Notes: generated from the letters alone by a model not told the origin. DNA of 64,000 nucleotides from a bacterium (GCA_040755755.1 JBFLZW010000033.1:165010-229009), one strand, 5' to 3'; counted from the stretch's first letter, positions 37,700 to 47,473 are shown. Numbers and translations: made by a program.

Positions 37700-38859
37700 C
37701 TTATTTCTCCCTGGTGAATATTGAGTTTCTGAGCAATTATTTCTTTCAGTTGGCCAATCTCAGTAGGTGAGACAAGCCAGGTCTGAAATTGCTCCGACCG
37801 TGCCTGAATAGCTTCTCTTACCTTTCCATCCTTTAAAATGTATGGTGAGGTAGTCACGAAGAAGCTCTTTACTCTTAAGCCAAATTCCCTCTGCAAGGCA
37901 CCGATCTTGTAAAGGGCCTGGCTGGCATCTTCATCCTCGTCCTGGTCGAGGGATTTGCACTCTGCAAAGTAGAGAGCATTATCTTTGGTAAACATGACAT
38001 CGAATTCGTTCTCCCTACCCCGGCTGTTTCTGAGCTGAAGCCCGATCGCCACGTCATCAATGCCACAGCCAAGCCATTCTGAGATGATATTGAAACAATA
38101 TTCCTCAAGCCATCCCCCAGTCAGGTATCTGATATCTGAGCGGTCTAACTTTCTGGTAATAATCCCGCCGGAATAACTAAATCCAAACCGTGAAAAAAAA
38201 TCTTTTTCCTCCTGATTCTCTGCTGTAAAATTGCCGGTAAGCTCAAACATTTTTTCACTGCGATGAGGCCTCAACATACCGCATAACCAGAGCAGCAGAT
38301 TTTTAAGCTGAGCATAGTTTTGTACTATCAATTCGGATAAGCCTTTCCGCTTTCTGGCCTCCTGACAGTAAGTTTCCAATTTCCCCTCATTCACCACTTT
38401 CAGGCCATAGGCGGCCAGGTATTGAACGACACTCAACCGCAGATCAAATTCCGTAGGTCTGCCCGGACTTTTCTTCGGAAATGGCACGATAAATTCATTC
38501 CTTGGTATCGGCACATAGATCATCCTGCTGCTGTAATCCTTGAAAAATTCATAGGCCGCGATGGACATAATCTTTGTTCCGCCAGTCAGATTGACCACAA
38601 ATTCACTATCTTCCCTGCCTTTGATCCATTCTTCAAGCTGCCGGTGACAATCAAGGATTGAGTCTTCCTGGACCATAATCATATCACGCTGGTACTTTAG
38701 CCCCAGCCTGCTCATGGTATCCAGGATGGCTGAAGTTTTACCTTTGGCCTCCATATCCCTGGTTGAAATGAACAATAGCTCATCAGGCTTGAAATGATGG
38801 ATGGCCAGAATATTGGGAACGGTCTGCTCACTTACCAGAGAAATCAGGATAGTTTTCAT
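37696..38859 (-). CDS. card1: Card1/Can2-family CARF nuclease (DUF1887)
   Basis: A 387-residue protein with an N-terminal CARF domain: SLVSEQTVPNI near residue 8 and the ligand-site motif NLTGGTKIMS at 90-99. A linker winged-helix-like region follows, then a C-terminal PD-(D/E)xK nuclease with E284/D287 in ENEFDVMF and E300-x-K302 in FAECKS. Card1/Can2 proteins cut single-stranded RNA/DNA or nick DNA when cyclic oligoadenylate binds the CARF domain. It follows csm5 by 16 bp and overlaps csx3, in the III-A operon. Confidence 0.88.
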   Translation of the reverse strand: MKTILISLVSEQTVPNILAIHHFKPDELLFISTRDMEAKGKTSAILDTMSRLGLKYQRDMIMVQEDSILDCHRQLEEWIKGREDSEFVVNLTGGTKIMSIAAYEFFKDYSSRMIYVPIPRNEFIVPFPKKSPGRPTEFDLRLSVVQYLAAYGLKVVNEGKLETYCQEARKRKGLSELIVQNYAQLKNLLLWLCGMLRPHRSEKMFELTGNFTAENQEEKDFFSRFGFSYSGGIITRKLDRSDIRYLTGGWLEEYCFNIISEWLGCGIDDVAIGLQLRNSRGRENEFDVMFTKDNALYFAECKSLDQDEDEDASQALYKIGALQREFGLRVKSFFVTTSPYILKDGKVREAIQARSEQFQTWLVSPTEIGQLKEIIAQKLNIHQGEIS

Positions 38860-38875
38860 TTGGATTGCTCCTCAT

Positions 38876-40159
38876 TTATTTTTGTTCTTCTTCTGCTTTC
38901 ATTGTCATCCATCCCATTGGCAGCCACTGACTATCAGTTTTTTGCCAAACTCTCCTTGATTTTGGTGCAGGGTCATTCCCTCTTGGATGGCCACACGCAT
39001 TTCTAATCTTCCTTCGTGTTTCTTCATTGAAAGCCAAAGCTACTGTTGTTGAAAGCAGACCAGAGCCAAACCCTACACGCAACATCGTATCCTTGTGGGT
39101 CTTATACCATTGACCGATGCTTTGAGCACTTTGGGATGCCTGAGAAATACTGAATGATAAGCGTGAAAAATTTTTAGCTGTAATGTGCTTGGGAACAATC
39201 GGTTGGACAGTTCTAAAAAATCCTTCTTCATTGCCCAGTAAAGCATTATTAAACTGATCAACTGCGTTTATAAGGTCTTGAAGATCTTTCAGTGGCAAAT
39301 TGGGCGTGTGGTCCTTGAACTTCGCATAGAGAGTATGATCCCACGTTAACTCAAGGCTAAAGGTTCCAGCAGTAATAGCTTCAACCCATAATTCTAAATC
39401 CTTGCCTATTGGTTGTCCAATCCCATCTTTTTGCTGGCTAAAATAATGCTTTCCATTTGCTCCCTTAGAAAGGAATTTCAGTTTTATGACTTGAGTCTCC
39501 AATTCCCCTTCGGGATATGCATCCCGAACAGTCAAGCATCGCAGGATATCTTCATATGAGCCTGGTTTCCCCTTGGGCAAAAGGAATTTTTGGAGCAGAT
39601 CCTCCTGAAGCCATTTAGACGAGTAGTGTTTTTTCTGATAATCAGAAAGCCGCCCATCGAGGCCAGAATCCGCCTTCTGCTGTATCGATGCTGCCAATTG
39701 CTTATTGTCACCTTGGGTCAGCATCCTATAAAGAAGTGCTGTACGAAATACTCCTTTCAAGGATGTACCCGGAAGAAATATCTGGCCATTGGCATCACGG
39801 ATACATGGCCGGAATTCATTCATATTGGCCATATCGGTGCTACCACTGGGAATTATTTGACTTGAAATCTCAGGCAAAACCGTAGATAGATCTGCTTTTG
39901 CCGTGTTCTTTAGAAATGCTTGCATCTGAAGGCGCCCATTGCTTACATCATGTACAAAATAATCAATGAGATTGCGCCTTTTAAGAAAACTGCCAAATTG
40001 GTTTTCATCTATAATGTATACCTTGCCGCCATAGGCAGCAAACTCTAAGGCTATTAACTTCCCTTCTCTTGTCCCTATATGAACAGGGGAAATTACTTGA
40101 AGCCTTAGCCTTTTTCTTTCCTTAATACTATCCGCTAAAATCATTTTTGTTACACTCAC
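38876..40159 (-). CDS. csm5: Csm5 subunit of the type III-A effector complex
   Basis: A 427-residue RAMP protein that caps the 3' end of the crRNA backbone. It has RLQVISPVHIGTREG at the start of the first RRM-like domain and FLPGTSLKGVFRTALLYRML, the glycine-rich G-loop region of Cas7-like proteins, at about 145-165. It overlaps csm4 by 4 bp (ATGA). It is a little longer than usual Csm5 proteins (350-400). Confidence 0.9.
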   Translation of the reverse strand: MSVTKMILADSIKERKRLRLQVISPVHIGTREGKLIALEFAAYGGKVYIIDENQFGSFLKRRNLIDYFVHDVSNGRLQMQAFLKNTAKADLSTVLPEISSQIIPSGSTDMANMNEFRPCIRDANGQIFLPGTSLKGVFRTALLYRMLTQGDNKQLAASIQQKADSGLDGRLSDYQKKHYSSKWLQEDLLQKFLLPKGKPGSYEDILRCLTVRDAYPEGELETQVIKLKFLSKGANGKHYFSQQKDGIGQPIGKDLELWVEAITAGTFSLELTWDHTLYAKFKDHTPNLPLKDLQDLINAVDQFNNALLGNEEGFFRTVQPIVPKHITAKNFSRLSFSISQASQSAQSIGQWYKTHKDTMLRVGFGSGLLSTTVALAFNEETRRKIRNACGHPRGNDPAPKSRRVWQKTDSQWLPMGWMTMKAEEEQK

Positions 40160-41193
40160 ACTAGACCTCCACTGGGAAGAAGAAATGCCAAACCAGAGCG
40201 ATAGACTCTATGAACAAGGCCAAGACTGACAGCGTTATCTGGTGTAACATCAACCATGAGCCCTTTCAACGGTCCTTTGGCTACACTCCCTTCAGTAAAC
40301 ATCCAAACTCTTTGGCGCTTAAGGGTAGTCGCATCTCTTCCGCTTACTATATATCCTTTACGCTCTACAAGGTCCCATGCCTCAAGTTGTTGATCAAGAT
40401 CTGACAACTCCTTCTTTAAAGGGTGGTACAAAGAGAGTAATACCTTCTTACTGCTATTTTCTTTGCTGCACAGAAGCGATTGCCATTCAGGACCAGGTGA
40501 TTCAAATTCAGAAAAGCAAAAACTTCCCATGCCATAAGTTCGCTCTCCACCAAGCCCCATATCTCCCAAAACCCTAAACGCCGTGGATAAACGTGGCTTC
40601 CAATTTTCATCGTGAAAATTTACCAGGCCATAAAGCCCTGCCTGATCAGCAAAATACAGTGCACCACATAACCAAAGGGCACTGTTTTGACTCATCCGAT
40701 CCAAAGCTGCGCGGGGCCGCAGGTCCTGTATCCACCAGCCGTTCTTGTTTCCCTCATCACAAGGTTTAGCTAACTTTTGGCTCCTCTCGATGATTTTTCT
40801 GAGTTCATCCTCTGTCAGCGGCTTATCTTCAATCCATCGACCAAAATCCTGTGGCTGAAGGTACCTGACTCTTTTTATGTCCTTGCCCATGTTCTTTAGA
40901 ATTCTGTTATCTGTTATGTGAGGTTCACATAAGGGACGGGGCAAAGCATAATAGAGTTCTTTTGCCTCACCTATAGGTCCGAAAGGGAAAAGGGAACTTA
41001 AAATAAAAGGGGGCTTATCGGTACAGAGAGCTTTAACTACCTGATCAGCCTCCCCAAGAACCGAAAAAGCGTTGATGATAGCAGAGCTCAGAGAATCGGA
41101 AGATAGGCGATCCTCAGTGTTTTCAAGGCCGATACCTGTCTTCCCAAAATGAACTGGGCCATGAAAAGTAAGGCGGTAGAGGTAGATACTCAT
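40156..41193 (-). CDS. csm4: Csm4 subunit (crRNA 5'-tag binding)
   Basis: A 345-residue Cas5-like RAMP. It begins YLYRLTFHGPVHFGKTGIGLE and continues with SSDSLSSAIINAF, the pattern of Csm4, which holds the 8-nt crRNA tag and contacts Cas10. A late GGERTYGMGSFCF loop is the C-terminal glycine-rich motif. It overlaps csm3 and csm5 by 4 bp each, indicating tight coupling. Confidence 0.9.
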   Translation of the reverse strand: MSIYLYRLTFHGPVHFGKTGIGLENTEDRLSSDSLSSAIINAFSVLGEADQVVKALCTDKPPFILSSLFPFGPIGEAKELYYALPRPLCEPHITDNRILKNMGKDIKRVRYLQPQDFGRWIEDKPLTEDELRKIIERSQKLAKPCDEGNKNGWWIQDLRPRAALDRMSQNSALWLCGALYFADQAGLYGLVNFHDENWKPRLSTAFRVLGDMGLGGERTYGMGSFCFSEFESPGPEWQSLLCSKENSSKKVLLSLYHPLKKELSDLDQQLEAWDLVERKGYIVSGRDATTLKRQRVWMFTEGSVAKGPLKGLMVDVTPDNAVSLGLVHRVYRSGLAFLLPSGGLV

Positions 41194-42041
41194 GAAGCAG
41201 TCTCCTCATGGAGCTGTTTATTCTGGAAAAAGTCAACAAGCTGGCTTATATCTCCAATCTTTTCCACAGAACGAGTGTTTCCCTCTATTCCCTTATAATG
41301 ACTTATCCTTTTTGCTTCAATGGTATCGAAATCTATTTTTACTTGTCCATATCCACGGGAACCATGACCACCTAAAGCATCATCATGTAAGAGTTGAATA
41401 GCCAGCTTTAAATTATCCATGTCATCTTTAAGGGACGATACATCTTCAACATCGTAAATGATTGAAACTGTAAATTCTGCCCCCTTTGGCACCCGTTCGA
41501 GGCTTCGGGGATTGGCAGCAGAGGTTATCCGATCTATGCTGTTCTCAAATTTCCATTCAGTATAAAGCAGCCCTGTATCAATATTTTTGAGCTTTTCACT
41601 ATTTTTGAGCTTCAAGTCACGAACTTTAAGACGTGATGGAAAGTTACGCTGTTTCTCCCCTGGGCCAGTAGCGCCAAAAAGCCTGCAAACTGGACAACTT
41701 ACAGCGCCAGGATAGGTAAAATTTCGGGAATAATTTTTATTATTGTTTTCTCCTTTTTCCCAATCATTACATTCATGCCGACTGATATAACTTCCGCCAT
41801 CACGATTCGGTAGTAAGTCAGGATAAGCCTTTTCCAGAAGTGACCTTAATTTTCCTTTCATTGATGATCCTGGGATAAAAGGCTCAAGCGTAACCGGATC
41901 CCTCACGACCGGCGAATCCAGAGCCCCTATTTCCATGTTTTCCTTGGCTGCACCAATATGAAGCCCGGTTAGACATTTCAGAGTACCTGTTAATTCAATT
42001 TTGCCAAGAAGCTTGCGGTTATTCTTATCTTCCATCACCAT
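41190..42041 (-). CDS. csm3: Csm3 backbone subunit with target-RNA cleavage site
   Basis: A 283-residue Cas7-family protein. LTGTLKCLTGLHIG opens the RRM fold; D42 in ALDSPVVRDPVT matches the catalytic Asp of Csm3 that cuts target RNA at 6-nt steps. FIPGSSMKGKLRSLLE follows, and a Cys-containing segment (CPVCRLFG) and GGHGSRGYGQVKI near the end are typical. AAGGAAG precedes ATG 42041. The catalytic residue appears intact. Confidence 0.93.
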   Translation of the reverse strand: MVMEDKNNRKLLGKIELTGTLKCLTGLHIGAAKENMEIGALDSPVVRDPVTLEPFIPGSSMKGKLRSLLEKAYPDLLPNRDGGSYISRHECNDWEKGENNNKNYSRNFTYPGAVSCPVCRLFGATGPGEKQRNFPSRLKVRDLKLKNSEKLKNIDTGLLYTEWKFENSIDRITSAANPRSLERVPKGAEFTVSIIYDVEDVSSLKDDMDNLKLAIQLLHDDALGGHGSRGYGQVKIDFDTIEAKRISHYKGIEGNTRSVEKIGDISQLVDFFQNKQLHEETAS

Positions 42042-42057
42042 TTTTACTTCCTTTCAT

Positions 42058-42516
42058 CTAGTTATTTTTACCGCCATTAAGAGTATGATAGGCAATTATT
42101 CCCTCAATAAGCCGCAAAAGAGTTTTAAAATTTTCGAGAGACTTCGCTCCAGATTTAATTGCTGGATCAAGGACATTCATGAGAGGCTTTACCTTTTCCT
42201 CTCTACCAGCAGCATAGGCCAACTTGGGTCTTAAAAGTATTATGGAGTCCTGAATCTGTTCAAACTTTTTCCCTTTAAGCTCAGACTCAATTCTCCGCAC
42301 GGCATCTAAGAACCTCCTGATCTGATTCATTTTTAAATCGATCCCATTGACATCCTTGCCGCCCAGATATTTCCCGACTTCTTCAGCAATCTCTACCAGC
42401 CGCTCTGCCTTAACTTTTGATAGATCCGATAATTCATCCTTATACTCTGTTCCCCATTCTTTCAATGATTTTTGCTGACTTGATTGTTTTTGCTGACTTG
42501 ATTGATGGTAGTTCAT
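42058..42516 (-). CDS. csm2: Csm2 small subunit
   Basis: The helical protein has about 152 residues. A Gln/Ser-rich N-terminal stretch (QSSQQKQSSQQK) precedes the Csm2 core with MNQIRRFLDAVRRIE and LLRPKLAYAAGRE, the best-known motif of the family. ATG 42516 overlaps the cas10 stop as ATGA and is preferred to the upstream in-frame start at 42552. Csm2 lines the complex opposite Csm3. Confidence 0.9.
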   Translation of the reverse strand: MNYHQSSQQKQSSQQKSLKEWGTEYKDELSDLSKVKAERLVEIAEEVGKYLGGKDVNGIDLKMNQIRRFLDAVRRIESELKGKKFEQIQDSIILLRPKLAYAAGREEKVKPLMNVLDPAIKSGAKSLENFKTLLRLIEGIIAYHTLNGGKNN

Positions 42517-45044
42517 ATCTCTCCTCCTTTCCTCATCATCATGAGGTTCCATAGAAGCGCTATCTCAAGACAGTGCCAATGGAGCTGCCAATTTGCACTG
42601 TTAAGAAAAACATAGTCCTGTAGAGATTTCCACGGTATATTAAATTCTTGACTTGGCCTAAACCGGCCAAACACATAGGCTAGTTTTGGCAGTATCCACA
42701 CTTTCTCCTGTTTATGCTCACGGGTAATGGCCAGGAGTTTATACAGCACACCACGTGTTACTGAACCAACTGGAAGAGAAAGGCGATCATCTTTAGGAAG
42801 ACACAACCCCAGAATTGTTTTTACAATACCTGTAGTTGTTTCTTCATCTTTGATCATTGCCTCAGCATCATCCCATTGGAAGGTGTGCTTACCGAAAAGA
42901 GTTATCGATTTTCGTCTATTTCCTTTAGCCAATTCTTCTGCCGAGCCTGCTGCCTCTGCCAGGCGATAAACAGGAACATGATTATCGCCAAGAGCTATAC
43001 CCGCTGAAAGAGTTATATAAGGATTAGCAGTGAATTGCTGGAATGCTCTTTTGATTTCAAAAGCTGCTTCGGTTATATCTAGCCAGTGCCCGATGAGAAA
43101 AAGATCATCGCCACCAGAATAAACAATGCTTAGATTCCTCTCTCCCTGCCTTTCAACAATCCTGAAGGGCGGTGGATAGCCAGGGTTATTGTGCTCTAAG
43201 AGCCCATTGATGTGGTATTTAAAAAACAGGCTCAACTGTCGAGAGAGTGAGGCCATCCTTGAAATAGTCCGCTCCCCCGAAGGAATGGAAGTTGAAAAAA
43301 TCCGGCCCAAACGATCAACATCCATTCTAAGGATCGCCAGTTGCTCTATTCCAAATCCATACTGGGTCATTCCATTAAGGTCCTGTAATCTGCTGTCCTC
43401 GGGTAAATAAATGCCTGCCAAAAGTGGACGACTTCCTGGATGGATATAGTGTCCAAGGTTCCAGTCATTCAGATGATAAACGGCAGAAGCTTGAGCAGCC
43501 ATTTTCTCCTTCTGGATGCCAAAGACGCCGGCTGCTGGCTGATAGTAGCGGTTGCCGATCTTGACGAATCGATCCTTCCGGTCAGGCTCTCTGTCCCACC
43601 GATAAATAATGGGGTATGATCCTCTTTTGATTGCACTTTGCAGAAGGTGCCCCAAAAGGTACTGGTCCCGGCAATGCTCACAGGCCATAACCTCACTTTT
43701 CGCAGCATCAAGGATCTCGTCCACCAGCGGCTGTAAGGGCTTATCTTCACGTCCACATATTTGGCAATTTTCCATTAAGCATTTTTCGTGAGGCATGGCA
43801 GGTGATGAAAAGAGACTATTTAAGCGATTTCTCCACTTGTGCCTCTTGCTATTTTCGAGGCAGGCCGAAAGCTCACCCCAAATCCCTGAAGCATTCTTGA
43901 AGTCCACCTTGCTAAAAGGTACAGCTTCTATATGCTGTTGGAGCGATCCGTTAAAAGAATCAAAAAGGTAATTATTAATTTTTTCCCTGACATTCTCCAT
44001 AGACTTCCTGGCGTTTGGGGTATTAGGGGCCATGAGGTAAAAGTGCCCGCCTCCTGTAAAAACCACGTTGCAGCGGGTAAGCTCTATATCTTCAAGGAGT
44101 CTATCTACTATATGCTCTGTAAGAAGTTCAAGAAAGAACGAACGGCCTTTCAACATCTTAAGTGCCCCTTTAGAGGAAATAGTATAGATAAATCTTTGGA
44201 CTCCAGATAGATCACCCCCAATTAAAAGAAACGGCTGATGATTTTTATTCCAGGTATTATCACCAGTAATTTCCTCTCTGAGTATTTCCTGCTCCCATTG
44301 CTTGCTATGGTAATGACGATAGTAATGATAAAGGCAAGCAGCTACACCAGCAGTTACTTTAAGGTGATCAAAGAGAGATATATCAGGATGCTTCCTGTAG
44401 GTCTCCTCATCAGTACCACTGTAGACTTTGAGAGTGATGGATGGGATAAAGGATGTGTACTTTTCTAAAAGATGTAGAATAATATCAATATTAAGATGGT
44501 TATTAATGGTCTTGATTTTAAAAAATTCATCCTCAAAGGTGTCCCAAAGATTCTTATAGGCTTGTGAAGAATTTTCCCCCGCATTTGCTTGTGGAACTAT
44601 CCAACCCCCGAGAGGGGACAAAGAGTAATAACTCAGCCGTATTGAATTTTCTAAACCATTGTCTCTAATTTCATCCGCATGTGGATTCCTAACTCGAGAG
44701 AAGACATTAGCCAGTTGGATTTTCCGATACCATGTCTTTCCTACATCCCCTTTGGGATCGAATTCTGTTTTGCGCTCTGAAGCAGCACAGTTATCCGCTT
44801 CATAAAAGATCAGACTGGCGTTGCTCAGCCAAGTCTCAGCTTCATTCCCGTGGTGGTCTCGAGCTCCGGCAGCGATCACCCCCTCCCCATAATGGGAAGC
44901 AAGCCAAGCATGACCTATTTCTGTATGGGATTTGCCCTTATCCTCATCTAATTCAACCCGCTGCTTAAATTTCCCAATGTCATGGAGCAGTGATGCCAGT
45001 ACTATGCCCTGGTATTCCTGGTATTCTTTTTGGTTTGAATACAT
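42513..45044 (-). CDS. csm1: Cas10/Csm1 with HD nuclease and GGDD cyclase sites
   Basis: An 843-residue Cas10. An N-terminal HD domain has H21-D22 in SLLHDIGKF and ARDHHG at about 61-66. A zinc-type Cys cluster (CLMENCQICGRE ... CEHCRDQ) lies in the middle. The palm domain has GGDD at about residues 644-647 (VYSGGDDLFLIG). Both sites look intact, so it should cut single-stranded DNA and make cyclic oligoadenylates, which fits the two CARF proteins and the ring nuclease nearby. GAGGGG precedes ATG 45044. A gap of 279 bp separates it from the upstream CARF gene. Confidence 0.95.
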   Translation of the reverse strand: MYSNQKEYQEYQGIVLASLLHDIGKFKQRVELDEDKGKSHTEIGHAWLASHYGEGVIAAGARDHHGNEAETWLSNASLIFYEADNCAASERKTEFDPKGDVGKTWYRKIQLANVFSRVRNPHADEIRDNGLENSIRLSYYSLSPLGGWIVPQANAGENSSQAYKNLWDTFEDEFFKIKTINNHLNIDIILHLLEKYTSFIPSITLKVYSGTDEETYRKHPDISLFDHLKVTAGVAACLYHYYRHYHSKQWEQEILREEITGDNTWNKNHQPFLLIGGDLSGVQRFIYTISSKGALKMLKGRSFFLELLTEHIVDRLLEDIELTRCNVVFTGGGHFYLMAPNTPNARKSMENVREKINNYLFDSFNGSLQQHIEAVPFSKVDFKNASGIWGELSACLENSKRHKWRNRLNSLFSSPAMPHEKCLMENCQICGREDKPLQPLVDEILDAAKSEVMACEHCRDQYLLGHLLQSAIKRGSYPIIYRWDREPDRKDRFVKIGNRYYQPAAGVFGIQKEKMAAQASAVYHLNDWNLGHYIHPGSRPLLAGIYLPEDSRLQDLNGMTQYGFGIEQLAILRMDVDRLGRIFSTSIPSGERTISRMASLSRQLSLFFKYHINGLLEHNNPGYPPPFRIVERQGERNLSIVYSGGDDLFLIGHWLDITEAAFEIKRAFQQFTANPYITLSAGIALGDNHVPVYRLAEAAGSAEELAKGNRRKSITLFGKHTFQWDDAEAMIKDEETTTGIVKTILGLCLPKDDRLSLPVGSVTRGVLYKLLAITREHKQEKVWILPKLAYVFGRFRPSQEFNIPWKSLQDYVFLNSANWQLHWHCLEIALLWNLMMMRKGGEI

Positions 45045-45323
45045 ATTTTCCCCTCATTACCTTACAACAAAATTTATGATGAATTTTCAGCTTTTAATCA
45101 TACAACCTCACCCTAAAAATTTCATCTCCGGCAACGTTGCCGATGCCACTGCTGATGCCAAGGTCATGCATGGCAGTGCAGATGTTCCCTATCTTGTAGA
45201 GAAGCATCCACTCCACTTCTCCCCCTTGAGGGAGAGGCAGGGTGGGGGTGATGGTTATGATCACCTTTCCGCTCGAGAAAAGGAAAATGGGGAACATCTG
45301 ATGGCAGTGTTTACCCTCTGACA
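45045..45323. other. intergenic gap within the cas locus
   Basis: No gene is seen. A GC-rich element of the CTTCTCCCCCTTGAGGGAGA type at about 45219-45238, with a G-rich tail, resembles the hairpin repeat at 25441. It may end transcripts from cas6 and the NE0113-family gene, with a new promoter for csm1, but no promoter could be pinned down. Confidence 0.5.
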
Positions 45324-46505
45324 TTACTCCAATATCCGTATCCGTCTCTTATCCAGAGCTATGCCGTATTTGGTATCCGGCTTACGGCCGACAGACGATA
45401 TCTCAAGGGTGGGTAAAGTGTAGAGGCCAAATCTCTGGCTGATCTTTTTCTTGATCTTGGCCTTATACTGGTTGAAAGTTTCAGCATCCAGCTTGCCAAT
45501 GCCGCCGATATCACCAATACTGTCAATATTGCCACGGCAGATATCGTCTTGAGTAAGGCTTTTGTCCATGTTTTTCAAGGGAAGGTCACTTCCGGTTATA
45601 CGAAGATACAGTTCGGTTATCTTTCTCTGGTCCGAAAAAACATCCTGGACGGTCAAAAAGCACTCCTGGCAGGACTGACAGGAAGGTTTCTCCTGCGAGC
45701 AGTCTCTTTTTTGCATGGCAAAGAAGGTATAGAGCGTTAAAAGAGAGGGTGATAGGTCAAGTTCCATTCCCTTAAAGGTCAGTTTCTTCTCAAGGATATT
45801 TATGGTTAAGGCGGGCTTTTTCTCCCGTACCAGGGAGAGCATCAAGGTTGCAGGGTCATGAGGCGTTCCCAGCCATTCATGAGATAATCTGTCACGAATT
45901 GATACAAAAGGCATGTGGATGAGGTTAACCCGTGCATAGCTTGTTTTCTTTGAATACGGCTCACCCTTTTGGTCCTTTAACTCAATCTCCACAGGCACTG
46001 GCGGGGGATAGAAGAATCCGCGATTGCTTTCAAATCCCGGTGATACCAGGACATGGTAAATTCTGTCCTGCGGTCTCCCATAAAGTTGAGCAGCCAGAGT
46101 CAGGCAAGAGCTCATGGTCTTTCGGCCACCGGCAACAAGGAAGAAAACAGCCGTTTCCGGATCCGAGGTCAGGGAAAAAGTAAGATCGAGACACTTCCTG
46201 AGAAGACACTCATTATCATCCTCATCAATAATGTCATCTATCTGCCGCCCATCCTCATCGGTGATCACGTGGACATGATCCGCCCCAAAATCGATTTGTC
46301 CCGCATCCTTGCCGTAATCCCGCAGATATTGATAATATTGGCCATCCGCAGGTGATAAAAGATGGGCATTGATCATATCCTTGCCATCTCTGGTGGTAAT
46401 AACTTGAATGGCATCAACCCGCCGTCCCTCCTGATGCAGAGCGTAGAGAGCTTCAGTAATCACCTGAGGGCTGAGGCCGCAGACAGCCAGCAAGATATAC
46501 TTCAT
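45324..46505 (-). CDS. NE0113-family CARF protein (Csm6-like) with Cys cluster
   Basis: A 393-residue protein. The N-terminal half (LLAVCGLSPQVITEALYAL, VITTRDGKD, FLVAGGRKTMSS at 125-131, HVLVSPGFESNRGFFYPPP) is the CRISPR-associated NE0113 family, a CARF-type domain that binds or degrades cyclic oligoadenylate; databases name it a Csm6-like ring nuclease. The C-terminal half has a winged-helix-like segment (KKLTFKGMELDLSPSLLTLYTFFA) and C269, C276, C279, C282, which could bind zinc. No HEPN R-x4-6-H is evident. It overlaps cas6 by 4 bp. It may be a regulator or a ring nuclease. Confidence 0.8.
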   Translation of the reverse strand: MKYILLAVCGLSPQVITEALYALHQEGRRVDAIQVITTRDGKDMINAHLLSPADGQYYQYLRDYGKDAGQIDFGADHVHVITDEDGRQIDDIIDEDDNECLLRKCLDLTFSLTSDPETAVFFLVAGGRKTMSSCLTLAAQLYGRPQDRIYHVLVSPGFESNRGFFYPPPVPVEIELKDQKGEPYSKKTSYARVNLIHMPFVSIRDRLSHEWLGTPHDPATLMLSLVREKKPALTINILEKKLTFKGMELDLSPSLLTLYTFFAMQKRDCSQEKPSCQSCQECFLTVQDVFSDQRKITELYLRITGSDLPLKNMDKSLTQDDICRGNIDSIGDIGGIGKLDAETFNQYKAKIKKKISQRFGLYTLPTLEISSVGRKPDTKYGIALDKRRIRILE

Positions 46506-47473
46506 CCTGCCTCCACGACGATCTGTCCCAGTCCGAACGTGCTCTGCTTGCCAAGATGAACCTCTTCGCAGAGACGAAGTAAAGGCAAAAATTCTCCTAA
46601 ATTACCCGTATAGCTGATGCTGCCAACTATACCACCCATGAGCATCTTCACTTCCTGGCGGTTGGAGTAACGCTCCCAATCGAACCAGTGAAGATCAGAC
46701 GCCTGTATCTTTATGCTCTGGTCCTGGGCTCTTGCCACCAGGCCTGTATAGTCCAGAGCAGGCTGCCCCTCCCCATAGCAGGCAAAGAGAGATGATATCC
46801 TGCGTAAAGCAGCCCTGATCAGGATATGGAATGGCAAATCAGCCTTCAGGTGGTTTTCATGCTTTAATCGCAGCGGCGTCTTGAGGTGGATGGTCAGGCG
46901 GTTAATCTCTCCCTGTGGCTCTTGTCCCTGCTGTCCTTGCCGCCCCTGTCCTTGCGGCTCTGGTATCTTGAGCTCGGTAGTGAAATCATCTCTGCTCAGC
47001 CTTTGATCCTGGCTGGAATAGATAACCTTCCCATGAGCTGAAACGGTCTTGAGAATGAATCCCGCCCTTTTCCCGTTTATGTATCTTCCAATGCCAATCT
47101 GTCCCATTTGATCGAAGGCATAGATACAGTAGGGAAGATAATCGTTTGCCTGACCAAAAAGGAGAAGATTGAAGTCAAAGCTATCACCTGGCTTGAAATG
47201 CTCCTGGAGAGTCAGCGGTGGCTCGATGACAAAGGGGTGAGGCGGGGATGGAAGATTCACGCCACTTTTTGTGCAGCCTTCTTTCTTCTCGAAAAAGAAA
47301 GAATATACACAACGGCTGTTCAACAGACAACTCTGGCAATCCTGCCTCTCAAGGGCACAGACCACCCGCTTTAAAGCAGTACCAAAGGCCCCGCGGAAAG
47401 TTGATCCCTTGAATGGAGGGAGAATGGCCTCGGCATTTAACTCACTGGTAAAGGTAAGGCGACTATAGAGCAT
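46502..47473 (-). CDS. cas6: Cas6 pre-crRNA endoribonuclease
   Basis: The RAMP protein has about 323 residues. LPPFKGSTFRGAFGTALKRVVC is followed by a Cys-rich segment (CQSCLLNSRC) typical of this Cas6 group, and GKQSTFGLGQIVV is the C-terminal glycine-rich loop. Cas6 cuts the repeat to leave the 8-nt tag. The frame is open to 47632, but ATG 47473 is preferred because the first 53 residues look non-conserved and a TATAAT at 47647-47642 would put the transcript start near 47635. A Gln/Gly-rich linker (GQGRQGQQGQ) lies in the middle. Confidence 0.87.
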   Translation of the reverse strand: MLYSRLTFTSELNAEAILPPFKGSTFRGAFGTALKRVVCALERQDCQSCLLNSRCVYSFFFEKKEGCTKSGVNLPSPPHPFVIEPPLTLQEHFKPGDSFDFNLLLFGQANDYLPYCIYAFDQMGQIGIGRYINGKRAGFILKTVSAHGKVIYSSQDQRLSRDDFTTELKIPEPQGQGRQGQQGQEPQGEINRLTIHLKTPLRLKHENHLKADLPFHILIRAALRRISSLFACYGEGQPALDYTGLVARAQDQSIKIQASDLHWFDWERYSNRQEVKMLMGGIVGSISYTGNLGEFLPLLRLCEEVHLGKQSTFGLGQIVVEAG

